From Epiperipatus broadwayi (Eukaryota; Onychophora; Udeonychophora; Euonychophora; Peripatidae): 64,000 bases of DNA. The DNA is taken from contig JAQFVV010012394.1 in the NCBI GenBank assembly GCA_028023455.1, positions 21,160,900 to 21,224,899 of the forward strand, read 5' to 3'. Below are positions 32,661 through 45,494 of the stretch, piece by piece (positions within the stretch are counted from its first letter, which is position 1; the number at the start of each line of letters is the position of its first letter). Both the position numbers and the translations under genes were made by a program. The notes beneath the pieces were generated by a model. It searched no databases. It was not told where the DNA came from and saw only the letters and a list, made by a program, of their open reading frames with translations.

Positions 32661-34890
32661 AGTTAAAAAAACATTTGTTTTGAATACAAGCTAACTTGCT
32701 TACATAGTTATATAGATTTAACATTCATTCAGTATCTATTTGTTTTGGTGTCCTCTATTTTCTTAATTTCTATAGGCACTCTATCCCTCAATGAGGATTG
32801 GCATAAAATTTTACAAAATCCAATAATCCCCAGTTTACTTCAAAAGCTAGCTTTTATTTCAGTCCAGCTCTGCCACCTATTGTAAATTTGAGTAATAAAT
32901 AAATGCTAAAAATAGTTCATAAAAACCTTATACAGTACTATTTTATCCATGTCTCCAAAGTTTCTGTATAAAATTCTTCAACAGTGAAGAGTTTTACACT
33001 TACTTCTATATACAAAACTGTGTATGATTTAAATACAAATTTGGTGTCAAATGTATAGATAATTATGCAAATAGGTTGGCATGAATTCAAAGTTTAATGA
33101 TACAAAAATGGGTAAATGGTAACTGTTATATGAAAAAAAATTATTGGTTCCACAAAAATCCAAGTGCACTAAACCCAGGTTCAAAATTCCTCATTGAAAA
33201 AGACCTTAAGTTAAAAAGTAGTTTGGAGAATATGAATAGGACAACAGTGATTAGAGCAGTGGTTCCCTGCAATTGTTTGGCCATGTTCCACTTAAGCATC
33301 TCTAAAATCCTGATCACATTCTCCCCTGTGACATTGGAAGAAGCCTAAAAAACCATTAACAAAAGGACAGTTGAAGTACAAGATGTTTCAAGCCACTTAA
33401 CTTGTTCCAAGTAAAATGGAGAGGTGAGGAGTAAAGGTTATCTAAACAGAAAAGACACTGAGAAGAAGATAGCATGGAAAGAGGGGAATTTAATAATATC
33501 TTTAACATAATTTATGAATAATAAGATGTAAAAACAATTAGCAGGCTTCCAAATTGACTGTTGATAACCCATTTTTAATTTCCCGCCTTAAAAATCAAAT
33601 TGCCCCCCCCCATGCAATGTGTGCCCTATGTTGGGAACCACTGAGTTATATGATAAAAATTATATCTAGCATTTATTGATGACCAAAGTTTATAATATGT
33701 AGTAGAACTGAAGTAGAATTGATTATTCATGCTTGCAATAGATGGCAGGGTTGTAATACAAGTGATTACTCGTGCTCACAGTAGATGGGAGGATTGAAAT
33801 ACAAGTGATTACTTATGCTTAGCTCTTGAAAAGCTTTGTGGGATATTTGAATTCAAATGTTATTACAAAATAACTAAAAATGATTATACCCTATTAATGG
33901 TCAAAAGCAGTCATAAATAAAATAGAAGACTAATTAGTTTTTCATGAAAAAGTAATATGGTGATAAGATAATTTATAAATCAAAAAAGGAAGAAAGTTAA
34001 AATGCATTTAGGAATATCAACATTTTCTTTGTAGATCCTGAAGTTGATGTAGATTTGGATTATAAATTTAATTGTCGAAGATTTGCTATGAGTTTAGACC
34101 AAAATGCAAAAAATAAAATAAAATAATAAAAAAATAGACTGCTATCAAATTATTCATTTTATAACTCAGAAAGTAGATAAATCAAAATTCGAATAAGGAA
34201 TGAAAAATATTTTTAGATATCATTATAAAAGATTAGAAAACTAAAAAGCCTTGGATATATGTAATGATAAATAAAATGGTAAAATAAAAATGAAAAACAA
34301 AAATGCCAAAGATAAATAAATTTGGCTAGAAAAAAATGTCAAAATAAAAAAGATTTATTTTAATAGTTTCCAAATAAACAAAGAAAAGAAATAGAGAAAC
34401 TAAACAAATTTGGCTGGGAAAAGAATGTCAAAATAAAAAGTAAATTTATTTTGAAAGTTTAAATTCAGAAGATTTTAAATGGAATTTTAATAACAACTTT
34501 GTAAATTTAAATTTAAGCACTTGGTTTTTTAATTCCTTTTATGTGTATTTATAATCTTAGACATGCGGGAAAAGATTTCTGGGAAAAGATTTCTGTTGAG
34601 TTATTAAATAATTATATCAGGTTGGCATAAAGTTTGACTATTTAAATATCATTAATGTTATATTTCTTTATTTTGATTTGGTTTCTATAATCATCACAAA
34701 ACTCAGTTTTAAAGTAACTGAGCTATTTTTGATTTCATTTTGTTTGGGGTTGAAATGGCCATACGTTTTTATGCATAGCAGATGATGATAATATATTTTA
34801 ATAATTTTAAAAAACCCATAAATAAATAACTTATTAAATATATATGTAATATTTTAAATACAAATCTGTTATCTATGCTGAACTTGATAT
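32661..34890. other. Unassigned AT-rich DNA
   Basis: No gene supported. A decayed tRNA-like segment on the minus strand lies near 33140-33200 (GGTTCAAAATTCC region). A C run lies at about 33603-33611. A short direct duplication GAGATTACTTATGC-like (about 33725-33820) is visible. Confidence 0.3.
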
Positions 34891-35132
34891 AATTAAAAGA
34901 GATTTGAACTCAGACTTTAAAGTTTCCTACACCCACTCCATTTTATACAACTGACAACTTACATGTAAAAAAGATAAATAATCTCGAGATTATTATCTGG
35001 ACCAACTAATGAGTGCTGGTTCAGCATGAAATCCATATATTGGAGATTATGATCATGTGTATCACTTGTTATAGGATAAAGTGGAGAGCTATAGGGAGCT
35101 TGAAAGTCTGAGTTCAAGTCTCTTCTAATTAA
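34891..35132. mobile_element. Family B retrozyme-like foldback, dead ribozyme
   Basis: The left arm (34891-34985, minus sense) and right arm (about 34986-35132, plus sense) both end with the tRNA-like box B region (TTTGAACTCAGA inversely, TGAGTTCAAGTCTC directly). The arms meet at the palindrome AATAATCTCGAGATTATT. The plus ribozyme has CTAATGA instead of CTGATGA, which should abolish cleavage. RNA 3' ends face outward. Confidence 0.65.
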
Positions 35133-36750
35133 ATATATGTATAGATAATACTAGGTACTGAGCTCAGGCTATTAGGTGGCAGATAGTGGAATTATCTTTA
35201 AATATGAAGGCCATCTGTAAATAACAAATAAACAATACCCAAACAAAGAGCTTTTGTTGCCTTTTAGGATAGGATGTTGGTTGTCCAAAGGCTAGATACT
35301 CTGTTTCACTACACTCTTTTTGTCTCTCTTTTTTGCTTCTTCAGTTACTTAAGTTATTGTGGGTCCATGAACTTGTCTTGCCATTGGATATCTCCCTATA
35401 GTAATTGTGACAAGGTGATTGTATTTGTGCAACAACATTTCCATCCTTTAACTACATTCACAAGTTTAGTAGGCAGGAAGTCCTCAGTTGTGATTTTTGC
35501 TTGATGTACTATAATTACTAATAGGTTAGATTGAAACTGAATTTCAGAGAGGCAGGATTTTTAGCTGACAAAGACTTATGTTTAGGCAGCCCTATTCAGG
35601 AATTCCTTTATTACCATGGAAGTGGAAGCATCTGAAAAATGTGGTCTGAAATTGGTCTGTCTCACACATTTTGGCTGGGGTTTTGCACTTGGTAGATTAC
35701 TTATTTCAGTGATACAAATATAATATTGGTAGTAGATAAGCAGGAACTGGCAATAGTAGTATTAAAGGTATTATAATTTTTTTTCTCTAAATATAGGAAC
35801 ATGTAATGTGCAGAACAATAGCAGTGGTGATTCTTTTAGACTTGTGAAAGTGACCAGGTCTTTTAATTAAATCTTGTAAAATGGGTTTTTTTCCATATTG
35901 ACATTCCACTTTTTTAGCATTATCAAGTGATTTAATAAGTTATCAGAAGGTTTTGGATCTTTGATACACAAAAACAAATATTAGTTATAAAGAGCTGCTA
36001 GGTTTGTTCCAAATAGGAGTGAATTACATTTGATATTCACAAGGGATAGATCCTTTGGTAGCTGTTATTATAAGTTATTAAATTTATTGTAGCATAAAAT
36101 AATTGGAGAGATTTTAATATTTTATACAATGTATTTGGTACATTAATTCCAGTTGCTTTTTTAAATACAATATTCAAAACTGAATAACTTTCAGCTACAA
36201 GAAATTTTCACAAGTGATTAGACTTGGTTTACATTGGCTAAGGTGAAATGATCCAATAGCCATAGATCAGTGGTTAATAGTATCCATTTTTGTCCAAAAA
36301 AGTATAATTCAGGAATTATCTCTATTTTCCATTAGCCTCAAATAAATGTCCCTTTTTGCTCAGTATCCTATAAAACAGTTATATATATATATATAATATT
36401 ATAAATTTGCATATATATATATATATATTGTTTAAGTTTATCTTTTCTAAAAGTTGACAACCTAGCTGGTATTCGTTTACATATATCCAAAGACTACTAT
36501 GACAATTGAAATCTATAAATTTCAGAAAGTGGATAAATATCTGGAAGAGGAGGGGCAAAATTTATATTGTATTGTGAGATTTGCGATTATTGCATACATA
36601 AAAATGGTCTACATTTTGATTGCAATCACATTTGATTTGTTTTTAATGCAAATTATATGTTATGCAAAGTTGTTTTAAGAATATTAATTTTAGAAAGCAT
36701 TCTATCAAGAAGCAATGCAAATACAGAAATTTTTAGAAGATTCAAATTAT
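35133..36750. other. Unassigned DNA
   Basis: No gene supported. The ORF at 35274-35504 is hydrophobic and unlike any protein I know. AT microsatellite runs lie at about 36380-36430. Confidence 0.3.
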
Positions 36751-37290
36751 GTGTAAATAGAGGGATTTGAACTCAGGATTTTTTAGTTGATTTGCCCTCC
36801 ACTCTATCTTAAGCAACTGATACTCATGGCCACCCACATGTAAAAAAGATACTTGATCCCAATATAGATATTTCATGCAGAACCAGCACTCATCAGTTTG
36901 GCCAGATCATAATCTTCCATGCATATATACAATCAGTGCTTGGTTTATATTAAGATAGCAATTCCTCAAACTTTAATGGATAGGCTTCAATCTTCTCACT
37001 CTTCCAACTATTCAACCATCCATTTCATTGAAAAACTGATAATGGGAATGCTCACACTCCTTAGTGAATTTGATATTACATTCATATCCATGTAGACATT
37101 ATGTCAATCTAACCCTTCATGTTATCAGATATTATGTATCCATATATACTAATAGGAAAGGGATGGGTTAAACTTATATTAAGATGCAATCTATTTTCCA
37201 AGCAATATGTAATGCTAAGGCAGTATGTCATTTACGTATACTGAATGTTTCCTATGTATGTAAATAGAGGGATTTGAACTCAGGATTGTT
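36751..37290 (-). mobile_element. Family B retrozyme-like repeat, slightly over one unit
   Basis: A minus-sense copy with the tRNA-like 3' module at 36754-36840, a hammerhead at 36860-36906, the family's central part, and then the 3' module again from 37261 (TAAATAGAGGGATTTGAACT in both places). The spacing of 507 bp gives the unit length of this copy. As at 8664-9266 the insertion exceeds one unit. Confidence 0.7.
36860..36906 (-). ncRNA. Type I hammerhead ribozyme, family B, core present
   Basis: Minus strand: CTGATGA (36890-36896), GAAA (36871-36874), stem III ATATCTAT, triplet ATA. Stem II GTGC/GCAT pairs over four positions including G/U. Stem I is weakened by an extra A next to CTGATGA. 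Confidence 0.65.
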
Positions 37291-37339
37291 TAATCTATTC
37301 ATCCTAGAAGTTATTTACTTTACAAAATAGTTTAAAAAC

Positions 37340-38047
37340 AAATAGATTCAAACAAAATAACTTTAACAATTTATAATTTTGATATGTTTTAAAATGCATA
37401 TCATAGTATGTGCACAATTACAACTTATATAACCTACTTTTAAATAAATGTAAATTATGTGAACAAATACATAATTCATAATATTTTATTTTATTTGGGA
37501 ATAAGTTATATATATAATATGAGCATTGTGCACGTGGTTTAAAATTAGGCGGGATTTTCGGTACATAAGTGTATTGCAGACACACTACGATAGATTGGGG
37601 TTCAAACTAAGGTATGAGAGTAGGAAGTAGGTGAGAAAAGGTGAAACGAAGATCTGCAAAGCAGACCTTACTGTTTCAATATATGTTTATCTTGCAGAAC
37701 CAGCACTCTTTAGTTGGGCCAGATTATAATTTCTCATACATATATACAATTAGTGCACGGATTGTATTAAGATCTAGTCCCACTGAGGAGTGCTGGTTGT
37801 TCATGAATTACAAACTAGATTTAATTAAAAATTACTTTTACTAATTAAAGAAAACCTTAAGTGGACATCTGCTGTTTTTAGATAAACTTATAGAACATTA
37901 ACTAATTAAACTATTGTCCCTGATTTATTTAAACAGAAATATTTGGAATAACTTTTATTAAATTAAAGAAAATGATTTTACTTTTTAAATTGCAATATTT
38001 GAATCTATTTACTAAACGAATATTTACTAAATGAATTTTATTTTAAA
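37340..38047 (+). repeat. Circularly permuted copy of 30812-31553
   Basis: 37340-37807 copies 31086-31553 and 37805-38047 copies 30812-31054, joined through a shared GAA (37805-37807). The 31 bases at 31055-31085 are absent. Both parts are in the same orientation as the donor and only slightly diverged (for example GTACACCTGG versus GTGCACGTGG). The overlapping ORF at 37641-37844 crosses the join and is not a gene. Confidence 0.9.
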
Positions 38048-38451
38048 CTATAAACATCAAGTCGATTTAAAGTACAATATCGTACATTTTTATTTATTAT
38101 ACCAATACTAAAAAGTTAAAAATAAACAAAGATTTTAATAATTTGATGAACCCCCTAGTTCTATTTCAAGTTAAATCTAAAAACTTCAGTTGTGGTTGAA
38201 GAAACATATTTTTTTTTTTTTTGCTTTTTAGTGCACAGTAAATAAAAGCAAAAAAATTATTTATTTATTTGGAGTTAGAATGGTCATATTCACTTATAAA
38301 TTACTGTTTATTATTATTGATATTATACAGTGTGAAATAAAATTATTTATTAGCTAACAATGACCTCTATCTTTATTGTCATCAATTGTGCAAGCATAGA
38401 TTTTTTAATGCATAAAGAGTCAGCTAGAGGGCACCATTATCTCTTTTTAGG
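38048..38451. other. Spacer before the reverse transcriptase element
   Basis: AT-rich with a T run at 38208-38221. The ATG at 38360 that opens the reading frame lies in this flanking DNA. The purine-rich coding sequence begins only at about 38452, so that ATG is unlikely to be the native start. Confidence 0.5.
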
Positions 38452-39571
38452 TGAGAATATTGAAAAGAATAAAAGTAATAAAAAAATTAAAATTAGTAAA
38501 AGTGTAAAAGAAAGGAAAGAAGCATGTAGAGAATATAAGTGTGCTATTAAGAATAAGGAAAGTGAAAAAGATATTAATGCTAAATGGGAAAAGTACTTAG
38601 AAAAGAAGAAGTTGGCTAAAATAGATATTTATAGAGAGAGAATGAAATTGAATAGTAAATTGTTGGAGGATATTAATAAAAGTGGAAGAGATGGAAGTAA
38701 AAAATTTTGGAATTATATTAAAAGAAGAAATGTAGGGGAGAGAGAGTTAGTATTACTAGATGATGAGGGAACTGAGTGTAGTTCTAGAGAAGATTTAGAG
38801 AAAATCTTAAATAGTTATGTAATGAATATAGAAAAGATGTTAGATGTGAATGATAGAATATTAGAAAATATGAAAGAATATAGTAATGGGAATATTAGTT
38901 TTTCAGAAAATGAACTAAATGAGGTAGAGAAGAAATTGAAAAGTGGGAAGGCAAGAGGTTTAGATGGATGGGCAGCAGAGATGGTAATGAATTTAGGATA
39001 TAGGGCAAAAGTAAAGTTATTATCCTGTTTTAATAAAATGGCACAGAATAGAGTTTTCCCAAGTAGTTGGAGTAATACAAGAGTAAGGTTATTATTTAAA
39101 GGAAAGGGTAAGGATCATAGAAAGTTGAATAATTATAGACCGATAGCGGTAACATCAGTTTTATATAAAGTTTTCTCATATATGGTGGCTAGTAAAGTTG
39201 TAAAATGGATGGAAGGGAATAATGTAGTGGGGGAAATGCAAGGAGGTTTTAGATTAGATAGGCGTATAGGAGATAGTTTATTTGTAGTTACACAACTTAT
39301 GGATATGAGTAGGAATGCAGATAAACAGTTATATATGAGTTTTATAGATATAGAGAAGGCATATGATAGAGTAAATAGAAATAGATTATGGATAAGTTTA
39401 GCAAATTTGGGAATGGATGAAGCTTTAATAGATATTATTAAGAAATTATATGAAAATAATTATTATATATATCAATTAGGGAATATAGAATCAGTTAAAG
39501 TTAAAAATGTGGTTGGGACTAAGGCAAGGATGCCCTATGTCACCTATTTTGTTTGTGTTGTATTTGAGTGA
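38360..39571 (+). pseudogene. Reverse transcriptase, amino-terminal part before frameshift
   Basis: An open frame of 403 codons. From residue about 30 it is a Lys/Glu-rich linker, followed by GSKKFWNYIKRR (near 112), SGKARGLDGW (195 on), NNYRPIAVTS (about 257), QGGFRLDRR (294 on), then FIDIEKAYDRV (328 on), which holds the first catalytic aspartate D330 of the polymerase palm. After VKNVVG the frame is lost at the GGG at 39515-39517, where one base too many moves the reading from one frame to the next. Residues past about 386 are out-of-frame. The product would copy element RNA into the target if the protein were whole. Confidence 0.85.
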
Positions 39572-41002
39572 AATGGAAAGAGCAATAGAAAGATTAGGAA
39601 GAGGGATAGAGATACCGTTAATAGGTAGTAAGGGAGTATATATTTTGTCAGGTCTTTTTTTTGCAGATGATATATTTTTGTGTGCAGAAAAAAGAGAAGA
39701 TATGGAAGTTATGTTGAGGACATGTGCAAGGGTGGGTAAAGAGATGGGGATTAAATTTAGTGAAGAAAAATCAAATATAATGATGGTTAATACTGAGGAA
39801 AGAGAAGATGTAGAATTTTTATTGGGAGATATTAAGTTAAGTGTGGTGAATAGATATAGTTATTTGGGAATTATTTTAAGTAATCAGAAAAATTATTTGG
39901 ATGAATGGGAGAAAAAATTGATAAATGAAGCAAAGAAAAGAAAGGGATTGATAAAGAAATTAACAGTATTTTCATATAATAATTATGATGTAGCTAGAAT
40001 TATATGGAAAGGAGTTGCAGTAGCAGGGTTAACATATGGTAATGATGCATTATATGTTAGTAAAAAGATATTAGATTATTTAGAAAAAGCTCAAAGGGAA
40101 GTAGGAAGACATGCATTGGATGCAGAAGTATGGACAGCAAGGGAGGCAATTCAAGGAGAAATGGGATGGTCAAGTTTTCATATGAGAGATGCAAAAAGTA
40201 AAATGAAAATGTTTGGTAGATTGCAGTTTATGGATAATAAAAGAATAGCTAAAATAGTATTTAATTGGGTTATGAGTAAAGGGCAGGTAACAAGATGGGT
40301 GAGAAAGGTAATGCGCTATGCAAAAGATTTGGATAAAGAATTTATATCAGTATATTTGTACAAAAGATGGGATGATTGTGTTAAGAGGATTATTGAGTGT
40401 TATAGTAGTAAGGAATGGGATAAAAGAATAAATTTATTAATAAAGACTAGGGAGTTAGAGAGATGGAGAAATAGTATGGAGAGTAAAAAGAGTTTAAATA
40501 TATATAGAAATAAACAGAATATTAGGTGTGAGTTAATATATGATAATAGTAAGGAAAGTAGTTTATTGTTTAAGGCTCGAACGGGATCTTTAGCTACAAA
40601 AGAATATACATGTAAATGGAAAAATATGGGTGATTTATTTTGTAAATTATGTAAGGAAGGAATTGAAAATATTAGGCATTTGTTAATTGAATGTAAATGT
40701 TTGAGAACAGAAAGGGTACATATAATGAAGTTGTGGAAAAATAAATATGAAAAGAGTGATTATACAGAAAGTGAATTATTGGTTTTTATGCTAGGTTTGG
40801 GAAAAGATAAGGGGGATTTAGATATAAAGGTTATAGAGTTGACAAAAATTATGTTGTGGAAATGGGATAGAGCAGATTATGGGTAAATTTAGAGTGGGGA
40901 ATGTAAAAGAAAGTGGCTAACAGGTTTATCTGGGCTTAATTGCTGAGATATTCTTGACTTCGTTTAAGGAGAAGCCATAATACATCACATCACATCACAT
41001 CT
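38452..41002 (+). mobile_element. 5'-truncated non-LTR retrotransposon
   Basis: Holds the reverse transcriptase and carboxyl-terminal part of a LINE-type polyprotein, a 3' UTR (40887-40980) and a simple-repeat tail, about four copies of ACATC (40981-41001). The apurinic-type endonuclease expected upstream is missing, so the copy is 5'-truncated near 38452. The carboxyl part, with EAIQGEMGWSSF and a YDNS...LLFKARTG region, resembles elements I associate with ticks and other invertebrates; I leave the clade open. No TSD was convincing. Base use is extreme: the sense strand has very little C. Confidence 0.85.
39507..40886 (+). pseudogene. Reverse transcriptase, carboxyl-terminal part after frameshift
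   Basis: 459 open codons in the frame one base over; the first ATG is accidental. GLRQGCPMSPILF (residues 4-16) is a conserved RT motif. FADD (52-55) is the catalytic Y/F-A-D-D box, and YLGIIL marks the end of the palm. The remainder is the thumb and carboxyl domain, with EAIQGEMGWSSF and a C-x2-C-x8-H-x4-C zinc-binding motif (C379, C382, H391, C396). The stop is TAA at 40884-40886. No other stop interrupts it, so the element is young apart from the single frameshift and the 5' truncation. The copy cannot make a full polyprotein. Confidence 0.88.
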
Positions 41003-41221
41003 CGGAAATATATTTTATTGAACTAAAACATTGGTTAGGTAATTACAGATATTGATTATTATTTAATTTTAAAAAAAATATTGAAAATATTTATCAATTT
41101 ATTAAATGCAATCTTTAAAAAAATTGAGAAAACAAAAGATATCCAAGTATACATTTTGCCTATTTATTCACAATTTCCATATCTATGTTTTCATTTTAAT
41201 CATGATTTTAAAAATAAGGAA
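41003..41221. other. AT-rich spacer
   Basis: Nothing recognised. Confidence 0.4.
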
Positions 41222-41700
41222 CTTGAATTTCAACTTTCAAACTCCCCATAGATATCCAATTCATCTTATAAATTGATACACATATCCATATACATGGAAA
41301 AAAGATAAATGATCTCCAATATATGTATTTTGTGCTTAACCAGCACTCAACAAGTAATCCAGATCACAATCTCCCATACATCTATACAATCACTGCTCAG
41401 TTTATATTAAAATAGCAAATCTTCAAACTTTAATGAATAAGCTTCAGTTCTCTCCACTTTCCAACTCTTCAGCCATCCATATCATTGAAAATCCGAGGAC
41501 GAAATGCGCAAAGCTCGTATTGATGCCAATATTATGTGTGTGAGATGGTGAATTGGATCAACTGATGAGTGCTGGATCAGCACAAAATACATATATTGGA
41601 GATCTTTTTTCATATATATGTGGTCATGTGTATCAGTTGTATAAGATGGATTGGGTAGATGTGGGGAATTTGGAAATCTGAGTTCAAATCCCTTATAAAT
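41222..41700. mobile_element. Family B retrozyme-like foldback with long centre
   Basis: The left arm (41222-41530, minus sense) carries a ribozyme remnant at 41310-41365 whose core reads CTTGTTGA. The right arm (about 41535-41700, plus sense) has CTGATGA at 41562-41568 and a good stem II, TGCTG/CAGCA, but A replaces the G of GAAA, so neither should cleave. Both ends carry the box B-like module (GAGTTCAAATCCC at the right). RNA 3' ends face outward. Confidence 0.65.
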
Positions 41701-41839
41701 ATATTAATTTTAGTATAGACAAAATACATATATTTAGATTTAAAAAATAGTAAATGAAATATTTAAAGGTTATCATTTATAATAATTTTACAAGAAGTAT
41801 GTTATAGATTATAATGTAAAGGTATGAGAATAAAAATAT

Positions 41840-42575
41840 ATGAAGATTATATATATCATCCATATTTTGTGGATAGTTTTTTTAAATAATGGTTTAGAAT
41901 TTCTGGAAATAATGCAAGAGCTATCAGATGAACTTGTGAATACTAAAATGGTTAGAATAATGTTCAATGGGTTTTCTCATAGGAAGATACACAGATTGAC
42001 AATCATGAATTTAAAACAGGTAACAACTGCAGATACCTTGTTCAGATTTTTAATATAGATGGAAGCATAACAGATAAAATTTATTCATAAAATTAAATTT
42101 GGATGGAATGCTTTTCGTAAAAATAATTTAATATTAAAACAAAGTCTGCCTACATGTTTGAAAATGAAGGTTTTTAATAGATGGGTTTTGCCAGTTCTTA
42201 CATATGGATCTGAAACTTGACTACTTAACAAAAGAATAGTGCAGAGATTTTAAAACTTAAATCATTTAACGAATCATAAGGAGATGTGTCTGTTTCACAG
42301 ACATCATAGAAAAAATCAAAAGACTAAAAAACGGATTTCGGGAGAGTGTAGTGATGCATAATGTTAATAAAACGATAATAGATTGACAGCTGAAGTTCAA
42401 ATTAGACCCCCAAGAGAGAATAAAGAGGCCACATCTGAGATGGACGGATGAAATAAGTAAATTTGCTGATGAAATGGAAAAAAGGCCCTAATAATCAAAT
42501 GAAGTGGATTAACCTTGGGCAGATCTTTATTCTGTAATAGATCAATCATGATTGAAAATGATGATGATGATGAAA
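41840..42575 (+). pseudogene. RTE-like non-LTR relic with ATG-repeat tail
   Basis: Broken plus-strand coding remains: a KLGWNAF-like piece (about 42092-42115), LPVLTYGSET (about 42188-42218), then a stretch reading RPHLRWTDEI (about 42427-42460) and a D-x-x-W/L-x-L-G piece, matching the order in the carboxyl end of RTE-type polyproteins. It ends in GATGATGATGATG (about 42558-42572), a simple-repeat tail typical of RTE elements. It has several stops. Same kind as 7005-7590. Confidence 0.6.
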
Positions 42576-45482
42576 ACATTAAAATTGTATAAATACATTT
42601 TGTCTTGGTTTTTAACAATGGATTCATGTTATGCTTACATACCTATATATAAAGATAAGCCCACACATTCGCCAGATTTACTAACATAGATATGCGAAAC
42701 TATTACAGATAAACAACGAAATTAAAATAACAATTACATGTATGTGGGCGAATACGTGCGTGTTGAAAACACATATTATATAATACATGTAGCTACCATG
42801 TTCTTAGAAATTAGTGGAAGTCCCCATTAAAAATGTTAAGCAGTTTAACGATTGAATTATTAATTAAAATATAAATTCTATTAAATATATATAAAAATGA
42901 GTTATCTTTATATTAAGAAATTACGTATATTTATTATATAGCTTTGGAGCTCGAGTTTATAACTTTTACATGAGCTTGTCATTTCATTTATATGCAAAAT
43001 TCCACATTTAGCTACTAAAATCAAAAGGCTGTAAGAAATTTGTGTGTTAAATAAACAATTTCCAAATAAAGAACAGGATAACTTCTGTTACGAAAACATC
43101 TCAAGAGAATCATCAAACATCTTAAGCTTCGCATTCAAATACCCGCTACCAAACAGACAAATCATCTTATAATCAGATATCTAGGCCACAAAAAATGTAT
43201 TCAATAAAATGTATATACTTTTATTTCAAATACCTTTTTAAGTATATTTACAATGCTTTCGAAGTTGTTAAAAATCTCATACTTTAGAAATCGAAAATAA
43301 GTAAAAACGTAAACAACGCCTTCGTATGCATATATATCACACACACTCCCCTTTAAACTTTTTAAAACATTTCTTTTGTTTAAATTATCACTTATTAAAA
43401 TATCAATGTAATACAAATTCCCTTCATCCGATCGCATTTTACAAAAATTTATGACATTTACAATTAATTTATACGTTTATTACTCTTATTTTTTTCTCAC
43501 GGAGCTTTGAAAACTATTATTTCAGATTAAATCATTTACAATATTTTACAATCGTATTGATAGAATTTACTTTTGCAAAAATTCATTAAATGAAACATCA
43601 TGTTATATAAAAAAAAAAACTAGGCATTTTTCTCTTAAACCGTTCTTTTCATTTCTTAATAAAAAAATTCTCTCCCTTTTTTTAAAAAATCCTGATTGTT
43701 CACAAACAATTTATCCCAATCGCCTCCTACATCCCAAACTTCGACACCAAAATATTAACACGTCAGATTGCCTGTAAATAATAATAATTCACATCGAACT
43801 TAGTCACAACACAAAGCATCGTTAACCGTTAACAGCTCTCACGGTGGACTATTTACAAAGCATACTTTCTCGTCAAGGATTTCCATTGGTTGGTGTCGCT
43901 TCCAAGCCTGGGAAAGTTGGTTCGTAATCCTGTAACACACGGCATGATAGCAATTTTTAAATACTGTTATTTTTGAAATGAGAATCGTAGGATTACTGAG
44001 TGAAATTCTGGTCGCACACCCGGGATGCGGTTTTTTAATTCTTTTTAAAATGACAACAATAACCATTTGGAATCATTTTCTAAGCAAGTAAGTTAAAATG
44101 TTTTGCGTGAACAGTTTATTAGCAATCGTGTACGTATGATGTATCTGTAATGCATTGTATTAAAAGACAATTAGTTCATCAGTTAAGGTACTTATCAAAT
44201 TATTGATCGGGATAAATGCTCAGAGTGCAAGCGAGACTCGAACTTAAGCATTTCAAATAATTGATCATAAATAGATTTTATGTGAATGCAAAAAAAGATT
44301 GCTTAATAATCACGCTTTGTTTATACAAACCGTAATTCAAGTTTTAAATCAATCTACTATTGACAAAAAAAAAAATCTCTAAATAGAAAAATTGTCAGTA
44401 TTTTCCCTCATGCTGATCTAATGCATGTGCAGAACCGGCTTTGAAAATAGCACCTAGACTTAGATTCTTTAGTCAATTTTTATATAAACTGTAAGAATGT
44501 GTACCATATATATTAATATCACTTTTCATAGTGCAGAGTTAATAAAGAAATGAAACATTACGAATAGCAAAAAGCATTACGGTTGTCAGTTAATTGCTGC
44601 GTTAATTGCAGTTCAAAGTAGCACCGGATAAATCCATGCAACATGCATGCATAATTTTATTAGAAAATTGCAAGCTAAAATGCAAAGAATTTAATTGTGC
44701 CTTAGTAATTAGTTTGACATTTAAAATGATAACGCTTAGAGCTTTAACCGGTAAGTCGGCCAAAAGATCAATACTATATATTTCTTGTACTACAAATTTT
44801 ACTACTAGAATAAAACAGTAAACAAACACAGAAATTAATTACAAGTGCTGATTATAAATGCATTGAGATGAGTGTTTAAATCTTAATTATTTAGTATGTG
44901 AGATTGATGAGTAAAAAAAGATCAGACGAAGTACAACGCTATTTTAAAATCAACGGATTAAGTGGGCGGAGAAATCGAAAAGAATAGAAACTCATTGATT
45001 TGTTTTGATAAACAAGTTTAATGCCTTAGTTTTATGTTTTCAGTTTATTTGTTGTTCAATATCTGATAAAATGTTTTGTTTTCTCAATAAGAGATTTGCG
45101 AAAGTAAATTTTTTTATGTTTATGTATGATAATTGGAATTTTAAAAACAGTAGCTTTAAGTGTAATTGCGTAAGTAGTTGGAAATCATTTATATAGTAAT
45201 CTACGGTGGGTTGATGGTCAAGCATGGTTTAACTCTAATAACAATATTTCCTTGACCAGATTCTTGAATATTTGGCTGATTGATTTATCAGTCTAATTAA
45301 TATATTATAAGATTTATGTATATATAACTAAAAGCTTTCTACATTATCTTAAAAAACTAACAGAAAAGCTCAATTAATTAATGTCTATTTCAACTTCTTC
45401 ACCACCCTCTCAGAAGGAATCTTGAAGAGACCTTTACACTGCAATAGACTATACAAGTTGTTTTACCTTTTATTTTCGTTAT
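42576..45482. other. Unassigned DNA, more CpG than average
   Basis: No gene supported on either strand. The part at 43700-44270 keeps more CpG and has less A+T than the window average. A box B-like AGTTCGAGTCTCGC on the minus strand near 44227-44243 hints at a tRNA-derived fragment without a visible box A. The overlapping opposite-strand ORFs near 44602-44829 and 45005-45225 are shadows of noncoding DNA. Confidence 0.35.
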
Positions 45483-45494
45483 AAATGTAATATT

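Noticed and set aside
37641-37844. A 67-codon ORF across the permuted duplication
   Set aside because: It spans the B-A join and the degenerate family B arms, and has no counterpart in the donor.
44602-44829. Overlapping opposite-strand ORFs of about 75 codons
   Set aside because: Mutual shadows without domain content or repeat membership; not supported as genes.
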